Positions 10,909 to 20,640 of a DNA stretch of 64,000 nt are shown piece after piece; the stretch's first letter is position 1; each line of letters begins with the position of its first letter. Location: NCBI RefSeq assembly GCF_003473485.1, contig NC_053045.1:57640494-57704493 (forward strand), given 5' to 3'. The notes under the pieces are model-generated. The model made no database searches and was not told the origin of the DNA. It was given only the letters and a program-made list of their open reading frames with translations. The DNA is from Medicago truncatula. Its lineage: Eukaryota; Streptophyta; Magnoliopsida; Fabales; Fabaceae. The position numbers were made by a program, and so were the translations under genes.

Positions 10909-12967
10909 TTTTGGCCAATTCAGATTTAGGTACCCATATCTTCATGGGTCCTTTTGGGTTAGTTTTGGAGGTTTTACTTTTCCTCCCTTGTACCTTAGGG
11001 TGAATGCTGAGTGGCTTCTGATCATTCAATACTTTGGGTTTGACACCTTTTGGTATTGTTTTCTCAGAAGCAGTAGCTGCTTTGTTCTTCTGATCCTTTT
11101 GTTTTGGAATTTTAGATTCTGGTTTAATCAGATTCTGATGAACAGGTTCTGATCTTTTCAGAATTTTAATCTTTTGACTCTTAGGATCAGATTTTGTCAT
11201 TACCTTGATCTTAAGATTCTCTGGCTTTGATGTGATCTTAGCCTGTGAATCTGAAGCTTCAGGTTTTGACTGAACAGCAGTTATAGCATTTGTACCTTCA
11301 GGCACAAAGGTGGATTTCAATCCATCCTTGATACAATCACAGTAGCTCTTGAGACTGTATTCTTTGGATTTCTCCTCAGAATATCCAATCCCTTTGCCTT
11401 TGTTCTTGTATGTGCTGTAGATCATAGAAGCAACTTTGCTTCTGTCTATTCCAGCCATAATAAAATCATCCAAGGCAATCTCATGTTTATTGCCTGAACC
11501 TTTATCACATTTTTCTTGTAGCTTCTGACAAAGACTCTTGAGTCTATCTTCATATGTTGTTGATATGAGGTTAAACCCTTTGAGTTCTTCTTCAGAAGCT
11601 TTCAGTTCCAATAGAGTTGATTTTTGTTGTTTCATCAAATCAACATATTTTTCTTTTAAATCTGTCAACTCATTGGTTCTGTGTTCAAATAGTGATAAAA
11701 GTTCTTTTAGAGAATCAACAAGTTCTTGTCTAGGGATTTTGGAATATACCTCATTTTCATCTTCTGAATCTGATTCAGCTTCTGATACTGCTTCTGATGA
11801 TACTGTTGCCACTAATCCAACGGCTGCCTTAGCATCATCATCAGCTTCTTCTTTATCAGAACCAGATTCACTATCCAAATCTTCCCAGGTCGCCATCAAG
11901 CTCTTTTTGATTTGCTTTCTGAATTTACTGGAGTTGAAGCTTGATTTCTTGGATTTGCCTTTAAACTTCTCCTTCTGAAGATCAGGGCAATCAGCAATGA
12001 AATGACCAGGCTTCTTACAATTGAAGCATCCCTTCTGATCTTCTTTCTTGAAGTTCTTGTAGCTACCTCTCTTGCTCAAAAATTTCTTCTGCTTCCTTGC
12101 CAGATACTCAAGCTTGTTGGACAGCATAGCCATCTTTACAGATTGATCTTCATCAGAATCTCCATCAGGTGATTCTTCTTCAGATTCACTGGCTTTGTAG
12201 GCTTTGGAAGACTTTGAGGTCTTTCCTTTAGATGGTAAAGCAATGGATTTACTCTTCTTAGAGGTTTCATGCTCATTTAAACTCATTTCATGCACTTTGA
12301 GTGAGCTAACAAGATCTTCAACACTTAAAGTATTTAGATCCTTAGCTTCCTCAATAGCAGTTACTTTGGGTCTCCATCTTGAAGGTAAGCTTCTCAAAAT
12401 CTTACTAACATGATCAGAAGCAACATAGCTTTTCTTCAGTATCTGCAATCCAGAAACTAAAGTTTGAAATCTTGAGTACATTTCTTCTATACTCTCATCA
12501 TCCTTCATTCTGAAAAGTTCATACTGATGAACTAGCATCAAAGCTTTAGCCTCTTTCACCTTCTTGCTGCCTTCAAAGTTGGCACATAGTGACGCAAACA
12601 TAGCCTTCGCAGTAGATTTGTCACTCATCTTCATGTATTCAGTGCGAGGTATAGAAGCCACAATAATCCCTCTGATTTTGTGGTGCTTCTTGTAAAGCTT
12701 CTTCTGAGCAGGAGTATGTATTTTTCTATCTATAGCAGCTCCTTCTTCATCTAAATCCAGGTCATCAACTCCATCTTCCAGTATGTCCCATAACTCTTCA
12801 TCTAATCCCATGATAAAGCTGTACATATTAGTTTTCCACCAAGAAAACTCTTCTGGATCTCCATTAAACCTTGGAGCTTTTCCAGAGTCTGTTTTCTTGT
12901 CAGCAGTATCATAGTCATGCTTGACGCTTGTGTATTTTGGAGTAACTGATTCCTCATCTCCAGACAT
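10730..12967 (-). CDS. gag: Ty1/copia gag polyprotein (745 aa)
   Basis: Capsid/nucleocapsid protein of the retrotransposon, packaging its RNA. The N-terminal half contains the copia-type GAG domain ([19 protein letters not shown] near residue 32, then a long helical region). One zinc knuckle, CX2CX4HX4C, lies at about residues 313-326 ([14 protein letters not shown]). The downstream 400 residues are long and charged, with acidic S/E/D-rich patches, a likely coiled coil near 410-480 and a lysine-rich tail. A long gag extension is typical of Sireviruses. The ATG at 12967 sits about 70 nt inside the 5' LTR boundary, just after the primer binding site. No premature stop. Confidence 0.93.
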   Translation of the reverse strand: MSGDEESVTPKYTSVKHDYDTADKKTDSGKAPRFNGDPEEFSWWKTNMYSFIMGLDEELWDILEDGVDDLDLDEEGAAIDRKIHTPAQKKLYKKHHKIRGIIVASIPRTEYMKMSDKSTAKAMFASLCANFEGSKKVKEAKALMLVHQYELFRMKDDESIEEMYSRFQTLVSGLQILKKSYVASDHVSKILRSLPSRWRPKVTAIEEAKDLNTLSVEDLVSSLKVHEMSLNEHETSKKSKSIALPSKGKTSKSSKAYKASESEEESPDGDSDEDQSVKMAMLSNKLEYLARKQKKFLSKRGSYKNFKKEDQKGCFNCKKPGHFIADCPDLQKEKFKGKSKKSSFNSSKFRKQIKKSLMATWEDLDSESGSDKEEADDDAKAAVGLVATVSSEAVSEAESDSEDENEVYSKIPRQELVDSLKELLSLFEHRTNELTDLKEKYVDLMKQQKSTLLELKASEEELKGFNLISTTYEDRLKSLCQKLQEKCDKGSGNKHEIALDDFIMAGIDRSKVASMIYSTYKNKGKGIGYSEEKSKEYSLKSYCDCIKDGLKSTFVPEGTNAITAVQSKPEASDSQAKITSKPENLKIKVMTKSDPKSQKIKILKRSEPVHQNLIKPESKIPKQKDQKNKAATASEKTIPKGVKPKVLNDQKPLSIHPKVQGRKSKTSKTNPKGPMKIWVPKSELAKNAGVLKGKRETKVMVPRQRMFKAHDWRESFVPYPYNERWRRSEVWWQPNWKDHWYRYYW

Positions 12968-13023
12968 GTTTTTCTAATAGATCTTGAACTGTAACACGGT
13001 TAAGTGCTGTGATAACAGAGCAG

Positions 13024-13035
13024 GCTCTGATACCA
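13024..13035 (-). other. primer binding site (initiator Met tRNA)
   Basis: On the minus strand TGGTATCAGAGC lies two bases inside the 5' LTR. It is complementary to the 3' end of initiator methionine tRNA, the standard primer of plant Ty1/copia elements. Confidence 0.95.
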
Positions 13036-13037
13036 AT

Positions 13038-14326
13038 TGAAGGTGAAAAACACAAGAAGGGGGGGTTGAATTGTGTTTTCTTTTTCTCTTAAAAAAGGAT
13101 TCTTCTTCTGATAAAACTTCAGAAGCAGTTTGATTGCTTCTGATGAAATGATCAGAGTCAGATTGCAGCGGAAAAGAACAGAGCAGAGAAAAGAAAGACA
13201 AAGACACAGGCAGTTATCCTGGTTCCTTCCACAACACGGAAGTAGTCCAGTCCCCTTGCACTTCCAAGGAGATTTCACTATAATCACAAGATTACAACTG
13301 CTCAATACTTTCAAAGTATGAGACTTCACAAAACAATGCTCAAGCACACACGCAAGAGTCTTCCAATGCTCAAGCACTAAGCAAGAGACTTCTAATGCTC
13401 AAGCACGCAGGCAAGAGACTTCTAATCAAACAAAAATACAGAGAATTGAGTTTGAATTGAACACTTGATATACAATCAGTGGTGTTCACAATACAATACA
13501 GAAAAGACTCTAGACTTTGAATTTCTAAGATGTATCAAATCAGTGCAGAAATTCAGTGTGCTTTGTAGAATCAAATTGACAGAGTTTTGGCGCTTTTGAA
13601 CTTATGTATCTCTATCTAAAATCTTCAAGTCTTCATTCCTTTATATAGAGGCGTGAAAGAGACGTTGAGATAATCAGCACGTCTAAAGAGTCGTTTGAAA
13701 TCCTTTGATTATCCACCAGTGATCCTTTGCCTGATTTGGGTGTAGTCCTTTGAAGAATAAACTTCAAATTCATTCCCATCTTGAGTGTACAAATTCTGCA
13801 GGCATGGCTGTTGTTTTGTCTTGTAGCGTAGACAGAAAACAGAGTAGTGGAGGTAGTGGTTGTACACTTGTACTTTGTCAACTCTATTAATGAGAGACAA
13901 GTGCTCAGTGCTATCCATATATCCGTTGATACCTCCCTTTCAATTCTTCATTCTTCTTTGATAAGACTGAATTGAGAATCAGCAACTTTGAATCTTCAGT
14001 TTGACTAAAGGATCAAATGTAGCTTCTGGTGAAAATATTGCTTCTGATGAAAACTTTTGCTTCTGATGACTTTCTGCTTCTGATGACTTTCTGCTTCTGA
14101 TGACGTCATCTCTTCAGGAGCAGTTTAGCTTCAGGAGCAGTTTTCTTCAGATGCTCAGAATTTCTTTTTCTTTCCATTGTTCTTCCAAGACCTATTGAAA
14201 TAACTTGAGTAGCCTTTGGTCCTGTACACTTGAACAATTATTAGTAATAACCAATTGACAATTTTTAATACCTTGTTATCATCAAAACTTAATAAGGTTC
14301 ATTGTGAAACACATTTTGTTCCAACA
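13038..14326 (-). repeat. 5' LTR (1289 bp)
   Basis: The promoter-bearing LTR, identical to 2411-3704 apart from two homopolymer length differences. It starts TGTTGG and ends CTTCA on the minus strand. The target duplication AAAAC follows at 14327-14331. Confidence 0.95.
13640..13648 (-). promoter_or_regulatory. TATA box of the 5' LTR
   Basis: CTATATAAA on the minus strand, the presumed core promoter for genomic RNA of the element. Transcription would begin roughly 30 bp further left, still inside the LTR. Confidence 0.65.
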
Positions 14327-14331
14327 AAAAC

Positions 14332-14517
14332 GTGGGTTTAGAAGAAGCCAGAAAACATAGTGTCTGTTTGGTTGAGCGTTTTTGCTCACCAAACCCACGT
14401 TTCTACTTTCAAACGTGACTTTATCACTTTTTGTGATGTTTGGATACAATTAAAAGCAAATCTGAAAATGCAGGTTTGAACCCAAAACGTGGGTTTAGAA
14501 GAAGCCAGAAAACATAG
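14332..14517. repeat. 157-bp tandem duplication at the MITE left end
   Basis: The unit starting TGTCTGTTTGGTTGAGCG occurs at 2283-2410 (continued at 14332-14360) and again at 14361-14517. The copies differ by a few substitutions (AATGTG versus AACGTG; AACGCAGG versus AATGCAGG). The retrotransposon inserted into the first copy. Confidence 0.8.
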
Positions 14518-15340
14518 CTTCTGTGGCAACTCAAACTTGGTTGGAAATTTGCTTTTAGCTAACAAATGTATTTTCCCTATTTACCCATGCTTCTCAAGCT
14601 CCAATTTTTTCCCCTCAATTTTCAATTTTTTATTTCTCTAGAACACTTTCTACTTATTTTTCCAGATCTGGAGAAAAACGAAAATGAGTGAGGAAGAATA
14701 ATTAAATCACTCCATCTCCATGAAAGCTTCAATCAACACAAGAATGAAAAATTAAAAATTTTGGGAAAGAGATGAGGGAATTAGAGTGGTAAAAGAATAT
14801 TGAAAGATGATAGAATGAGGAACTGTTAAAGAATAGTGAAAGATTTGGAAGGAGATTGAAATGGAAGCAACCGTAGAAGGCTATGGAGAAATGGAAGTGA
14901 AGTTGTGAGAGCCACGTGACTTTTTTAACAAGAGAGGCACACTTATTGGATTTTTTTAATTGCATTTTTTCATGCTTATGTTCTATTAAAAATCACTTGA
15001 TTGACAAAAAAATTATTAAAAATAACTCTTATAAATTAATATTATTTTAAAATGAATTTTCAAAACAATTAAATCAATTTATAATAAGCTGAAATAATTA
15101 TCTAATGAGAATGAGATATTTACTTTTAAATATAATTAAAATGATAGTTTGGTCATTACACACTTAAAATCAATTTTAATACATACTATCCAAACAATAT
15201 CAATTCATAAGAATCATTTTTAAGCAAGTGTATCCAAACATAAATAAATTCACATCCAACTCACTTTTAACCAAAATCAATTCTCTCAAACTCAATTCTA
15301 TCAAAACCAATTCTCACCACCACCGCCATACCAAACACAC
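14518..15340. other. non-coding body of the MITE-like element
   Basis: AT-rich, no ORF with recognisable product. The ORF at 14729-14965 (minus) is low-complexity and unsupported. The right end is rich in CAATTCTC/CAAACTCAATTC motifs and terminates at ACCAAACACAC. Confidence 0.5.
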
Positions 15341-15345
15341 ACTCA

Positions 15346-15806
15346 TACAACTGAGATGAGATAAACCGAGTTTCATACTTTATTAAATGATGATTAAGGT
15401 CTTTATAAAGAAAATACAAAACGGAAGAACCTTATTTAGCAAAAATAATAATGATAATAAACAGAGGTAGAACAGAAAACACAAATAACAAAAATCAAAT
15501 TACCCAAACTATAAAACAATAACTAACCCATCCAATACCCCAACATGCTAGTTGGCAAGCTGGTTAATGCTGAAAATTGGCATTCAGCAAACAAGTTGAG
15601 CATGTAATTTCTCAACTTGTTATCACAGTAGAGGAGAGCAGAATATATGAAAGGTAATCTACTGTCTAAAAACGAGTAAAATATATCTGGCCACGCAAAG
15701 TAGCAATCATGTGTATCCTTTCAATTTCTCACTTAGTATCTAGTATAATAAAAGGGAAAATAGATTAGCAATCGTTTTACTTTCAATTCTAAGATAGTAA
15801 ACTTTG
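15346..15806. other. 3' flank of cullin-like gene 1 (array-conserved)
   Basis: Matches the regions 3' of the other two cullin-like copies (23700-24050 and 25910-26390), including GAGTTTCATACTTTATTAAATGATGATTAAGG-type sequence and the AACATGCTAGTTGGCAAGCTGGT stretch. It is presumed 3' UTR and downstream DNA for the minus-strand gene. No ORF is conserved in frame among the copies. Confidence 0.55.
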
Positions 15807-17968
15807 CTATTCAATTTGCAGCCTCGACATAGAATAAATAGCTGCATTTTCTTTAATGAATGTTTCCGCAAAGTGTTTTGGATCAGTTTTTCCTGTTCTA
15901 TCTCCAATCTCTGAGTAGAAATTCAATGCATTGTTAATCAATATTTCATCAATAGGCCCTCCTGCCCGCTTCCGATCAATCTGGGTACCAGAAAATGAAG
16001 AAAAAATATTCAATTACGCAAAAAAAAAATCAAATGAAAATCACATACTCAACCAAATGAACTATTATGGATTTTTGAAGATAATTAAATGACTAGTTTT
16101 ACTAGTATTCAAGTACATAACCATGAGAGAAACATAAAGAATCATTAGCGAAACCATTTTTCTCCAATGTAAATGTAACACCAGTATTAGATAGTTGACA
16201 AACAAAATTAACTATCTCTTGGTTTGTTATTCGAAATAAGTTTCCATCATAAATTATAATGAACTGAGAAATAAACTGATTATATATAACGTAGAATGGA
16301 AAATAGAGAATACCATAGCTATTATTGTCTGCATTACTTGGTGATGCATCTCAACATATACCTGAGATAATAAAATGAAGTAAACCCAGAGTTAGAAAGG
16401 TGGAAAAGAGGAAAGCAAAATATGATTATGAAACATTTCAAAGGAATATCTCATCACCAACATACCAAGTTATAGAAGGATAAGAAAGCAGTTTCTTCAA
16501 GAGAATTAAGCCCTCTTCTTTTGATGAAGTATCTATCAAGATAATGAAAACACCTTGAGAGACACCTGGTCATAGTTTTCTGATTTGACCATCTTTGGAC
16601 CAGTTCTCTCAACAAAAGTTCATCTTTCTTTCCTCTCAATGATGGCAGAACCTAGTGATTAGAAAATCATATTAGTTTTAATCATGTTATTGTTAATAAC
16701 TATACTATGCTAAGAAACTAACAGTCATTACATAGCAGTTTGTAAAGATTAGCTATTATTAAGCAAATAGTAATATATTATATTTCAAAATTTGGTTTTA
16801 AAGGATATTCTATATTACCAAACCCAAGTAACTTTGGACTCTTTCTCTTTAATTTTCATTATATCTCTTCCCTCTCCAATTTAATCCATCCCTTTCGATT
16901 CAATCCTACGTTTCTAGAATTTCCTAACACAGCATCCAGTGTCGGAGCCACTCTTGTGTGAGGGGGTTCAAGTGAATCCCCTGGATTCAAATCTTTACAC
17001 ATGTAAAGATACCTTTTCACATGTTGAACCCCCTCAATATTTCTCTTTGAACCTGGTTTTTCACTCTCTGCAGTCAAAACATGGTGCAACGTTACTTTGT
17101 TTTTGTTTTTTCTGCTATCATAACATATATTGTTACTATTTTTAGAACAAAAATGAAAGGGATCCCTCATGTCATGTTATTAAAAGTAATATATCCAATA
17201 GACTAGCACATTGTATCTTTGGAAAGTTATTACATATATGCTCGATCTTCGTTAAAGATTTTATAATGCTTTAAAATTTAAATAATAATCTGCCGTTGCT
17301 TATACTTACAAAATTATTTATTTTTTACTAATAAAATTAAATTGTTATGATTCTAAACTACAAAAAAAATTGTCAATGTTGATTGACCTAGAAGTTGATT
17401 CACAAACCATAAGAACGCTTAGTTTAACTTATGTAGCCAATGTAATTTTTTGAATATATATTATTTTTATTGCATATTATTAAAATTATTAATTAAAGTT
17501 TAACCCAGGGTCCTGTACAAGAAATTTCTATTAAACAAATAAACTTTATAATATTATGAAAAACTCAAAATTAAGAAGTAATATAATTTCTACCAATTTT
17601 AGAAAAAACTTTTAGTCACTTTCATCAATGTTTAACGTTGTTACTCACAGTTGATTTGATATACTCTTCAAACACTTCCTTATACTTGTCATACAGGATC
17701 ATGGAATAGTCATGAGGAAGCTTTTGACTGCACATACGGTAGATGGTTCTGCAAGAAGAAAACAAAAGCAATATAGAATTAAACCTAAAACGAAAACAAG
17801 CAAAAAGAAGCATATAATTGTTTCAGGGAAACGTACGTACGTATATAGCAACGAGTAATCGTCAGCAGTGAACTGAGTCTCATGAAAGCCTTCTAGATTA
17901 TTCTTGAGTTTCTTGATACCTTGCTGGATAAAACCCCATCCTTCTTCAAAGTTGATAATCTTTGACAT
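15807..17968 (-). CDS. truncated CUL1-like protein, copy 1 (211 aa, five exons)
   Basis: Exons (minus): 17968-17841, 17748-17649, 16651-16466, 16361-16314, 15980-15807. All introns are GT-AG and the exons sum to 636 nt in one frame. The product aligns with the N-terminal quarter of plant CULLIN1: [74 protein letters not shown]1 (about 740 aa) is the SCF ubiquitin ligase scaffold: its N-terminal cullin repeat binds SKP1/F-box, its C-terminal half binds RBX1 and carries the RUB/NEDD8 lysine. Only the SKP1-binding end is kept here; it stops after SRLQIE where CUL1 would continue. Intron 2 (about 1 kb) includes an apparent hAT remnant starting CAGTGTCGGAGCC near 16935. The gene could be expressed, or be a decaying duplicate. 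The splice model is my own reading. Confidence 0.75.
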
Positions 17969-18604
17969 GTTGGTGAATTGAGAAAGCTGCAATGAAATAT
18001 TGATTAAAAGAATTTCCAAAGAACTGAAGAAAATAGAATTGAGAAGAATCGCATGAAAAGAAGCAGAAGGGTGAACCTTGGAATCGCAGAGTGTAGAGAA
18101 GAATCGCTAGTAGGAAAGTTTGTTTGATGCAAAGCGAAGTTAACCTATAGCTATGCCTTTTGATCGTTTTATAGCAACAAAAGGGCGGTTGTCCTTGGGC
18201 TTCATCTTATATGCATTGGGTTCGATGGGCTTGATTTAACGTGTTGTTAGTTACTCTCTCTCTCAAACAAATCCCAGTTGTTTTTTTGTTATCTTTTTAA
18301 TAATTTTAAAGCAAAATAAAGTATATTTCAACTTCACATAAATTGTACGCAAGCTCTAGAGGCACTAATTTATTTTAAAATTCATGAATCCTTCTTTTTC
18401 AATATAAATTGTAAATGTATGTACGTAATAATTACATCGTGTAATCTTCGTTATTTTGCAAACAGAAATCAAGAGTTTCTCTTCTCACTCTTGAATGGTT
18501 ACTTATGAGTTGTGAGTCTGATTGGAAGGACTATAGGTTAGCAGTTAGGGCAGAGGGTTCTTGGTCGAATCAAGCTAACTCAGAATTTTGTTTATTTCTT
18601 TTTT
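17969..18604. other. upstream region of cullin-like gene 1 and start of next array unit
   Basis: 17969-18240 would be 5' UTR and promoter of the minus-strand cullin-like gene. From about 18300 the sequence matches the duplicated flank seen at 1990-2150 and 25480-25760 (CATCGTGTAATCTT, CTTCTCACTCTTG, ATTGGAAGGACTATAGG). No ORF. Confidence 0.5.
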
Positions 18605-20301
18605 ACTAATACCTCAAATTCGTCATTGAATTTTAAAAAATCGGCTAAATTCGTCCATGAATTTTGCGAAATATCTATTTAGTCCCTGAATTTTACAGAC
18701 GTTCATCAAAATGGTCCCTCCGTCCAAAAAATCCGTTAGTGGTGATGATGTGCCTTCTTGCATGTTGTGTTGTCTTGTACACGTGTCAACAAGACAACCG
18801 CGTGTACAAAGACTAAATTGATGGAAATGGTAAAAATTCGAGATTTAACTTTTCAGTGTAATTTCTCTTGTGTTTCCAATTATACCCCTAAAAAATATGG
18901 ATCGATTTGAGACTTACTGGCAAAATTTGAGGACTAATTTGATGGATTTTGTTATAATTTAAGGGTTGATATGATTGATTTTATTTGCAGAGAATGAGTA
19001 CAAGGAGATATGGCATGAGAGGACCAGTGATTTCAAATGACATGCATAAACAAACATCAATGAGGGGTCCTACTCCACAAAATCCAACTGCTCTTGGAGT
19101 TATTAGAGTTCCAAATCCAAATTACGGGTCATCCGCTTCTACTCAACCCCAATACATGGAGTTTATCCCAACTCCAGGATTTCCAAAGCATTGATGCTTG
19201 TTTAAATTATGCTTTTGGACTAGTTTAATTAATGTTTTTTGGACTTGTAGTTTATGCTTTTTTGGATATGTAATCACTTAAGAACATCAAATGATTTGAT
19301 GACTTGATGACTATGTAATGTTATTTTTTTGGCTATGTAATGACTTATGAACATCAAATATATGACTTATGATGGTATGCAAATGTCTGTGTTTTTATAA
19401 TCAAAGTGTCTGTCTTTTACTTTTTACTTTGTTCAGCAAATGTATGCACCAAGGATCACAGTTATATTTGTTGTGAAAATTCAAGGACCTATTTGATGGT
19501 ATTTTCACTAATTTGAGGATCGATATGATGGATATGCATATAATTCAATGACCAATTTGATTGAAATATTTTGACAGAAGGGTTTGATTCATTCATTGAC
19601 AACCTCTTTTCATTACAACATTACATGAACTTGGCACAATACAATAATATTTTAAACAACTCAATCAAACAAAATACTCCTATCAATATCTTAATCAACC
19701 TAAGCTCACTTCCTACACAATCAACTTTATCCATCAACCTTGCCCTCCAAACCTCTTCTCTGCCCCTATCCTTTGGCTTCTCCATCAACCTTGCATTTCT
19801 TCCATCCATCATTTCTGAACACCGAATCTTCAACAATGACCACGATTTTTGAATTTTGAATTGAATCAAAAAAATTAGGGTTTTAAGTTTTTTGAATTGG
19901 GGAAGAACATTGACATCAATTCATGTAAGAAATTTGGGGGATTTTGAACTCCAGGTGACAAATTATAACATTAGGGTTCCAAATTTATATACTTGGGGAA
20001 GAAAGAGTCGTTAATGAGAAAGAGAAGAAAGAGCCGTTGACAATTTTCTCAAAATCCATCAATTTGGTCCTTGACAATTTTCTGTAAATCAATCAATTTG
20101 GTCCCTGCTTGCGTGACATATGACGTGGTAAGCCTGGTAAGAGGTTAACGTTACACGTCACCTCCGTTAACAGACCAACTTAACGGAAGGACTGATTTGA
20201 TTGACATTTTGTAAATTCAGGGACTAAATAGCTATTTTGCAAAATTCAGGGACGAATTTGACCGATTTTTTAAAATTCAAGGACGAATTTGAGGTATTAG
20301 T
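18605..20301. mobile_element. MULE-like DNA transposon with long terminal inverted repeats (1.7 kb)
   Basis: The termini are inverted repeats of at least 110 bp: ACTAATACCTCAAATTCGTC at 18605 pairs with the reverse complement of the sequence ending at 20301, with few mismatches. The flanks carry an approximate 9-10-bp direct repeat ATTTCTTTT(T) (18594-18603 and 20303-20312). Array copies at 2131 and 25740 are uninterrupted at this point, confirming an insertion. Long inverted repeats with a 9-bp duplication indicate a Mutator-like element. It has no full transposase, so it is non-autonomous. Confidence 0.75.
18991..19194 (+). pseudogene. terminal-exon-like fragment inside the MULE
   Basis: An open frame of about 67 codons preceded by a pyrimidine-rich stretch and TTTGCAG, a good 3' splice site. 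It reads RMSTRRYGMRGPVIS and ends GFPKH then stop. It looks like the last exon of a longer gene, either the transposase tail or a captured host exon. I do not recognise the family. No upstream exon is visible within the element. Confidence 0.35.
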
Positions 20302-20640
20302 CATTTCTTTTTATTTTTTCTTCCTTGACATCTAAGTTATATCTTAATTCTGAAGATAATATAGTGATCTTATTTACCACGACTAAAAATTTAGAGGGAA
20401 AACGATGGTACACTTTCATTTATGCCTTTATTAAATGACGATGATGATGACGACGACGATTAAGGTCTTTATACAAGAAAATACCTTTATTAAATGATAG
20501 CTAAAATCTTTACACAAGAAAATACAAAACAAAACAGAAATTACAAAATCAATACCGCAACATGCTAGTCAGCAAGCTGGTCAATGCTGAAAATTGGCAC
20601 AACAAACAAGTTGAGCATGTAGGGTCAAAATATGATAAAG
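20302..20640. repeat. array unit fragment lacking the cullin-like gene
   Basis: Continues the duplicated flank interrupted by the MULE (CTTGACATCTAAGTTATATC, GATCTTATTTACCACGACTAA). It then matches the 3' flank of the cullin-like genes up to AAGTTGAGCATGTA at 20630, where homology ends abruptly. The gene itself is absent. A short GAT/GAC triplet run lies near 20440. Confidence 0.6.

Larger units (their letters stand above)
2411..14326 (-). mobile_element. full-length Ty1/copia retrotransposon, Sirevirus type (11.9 kb)
   Basis: A complete LTR retrotransposon on the minus strand. It has LTRs at both ends (TGTTGG...CTTCA on the coding strand), a 5-bp target duplication AAAAC (2406-2410 and 14327-14331), a primer binding site complementary to initiator Met tRNA, and a polypurine tract. 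The order gag, protease, integrase, reverse transcriptase, RNase H is the Ty1/copia order. Large size, 1.29-kb LTRs, a long gag and an extra ORF after pol are known traits of the Sirevirus (SIRE/Maximus) lineage, so that lineage call is inference. All three ORFs are uninterrupted and the LTRs differ only in two homopolymer lengths that I could find, so the insertion is very young. Confidence 0.95.
2277..15345. mobile_element. MITE-like element with duplicated left end, split by a retrotransposon
   Basis: The outer ends are GTGTCTGTTTGGT at 2282 and its near-inverse ACCAAACACAC ending at 15340, flanked by a 5-bp direct repeat ACTCA (2277-2281 and 15341-15345). Homologous array units at 20430 and 25880 lack the element, which confirms that it is an insertion. 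Its left 157 bp are tandemly duplicated (2282-2410 plus 14332-14360, then 14361-14517). Without the retrotransposon it is about 1.1 kb and non-coding. The superfamily is uncertain: the termini look hAT-like but an 8-bp duplication was not found. Confidence 0.6.
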
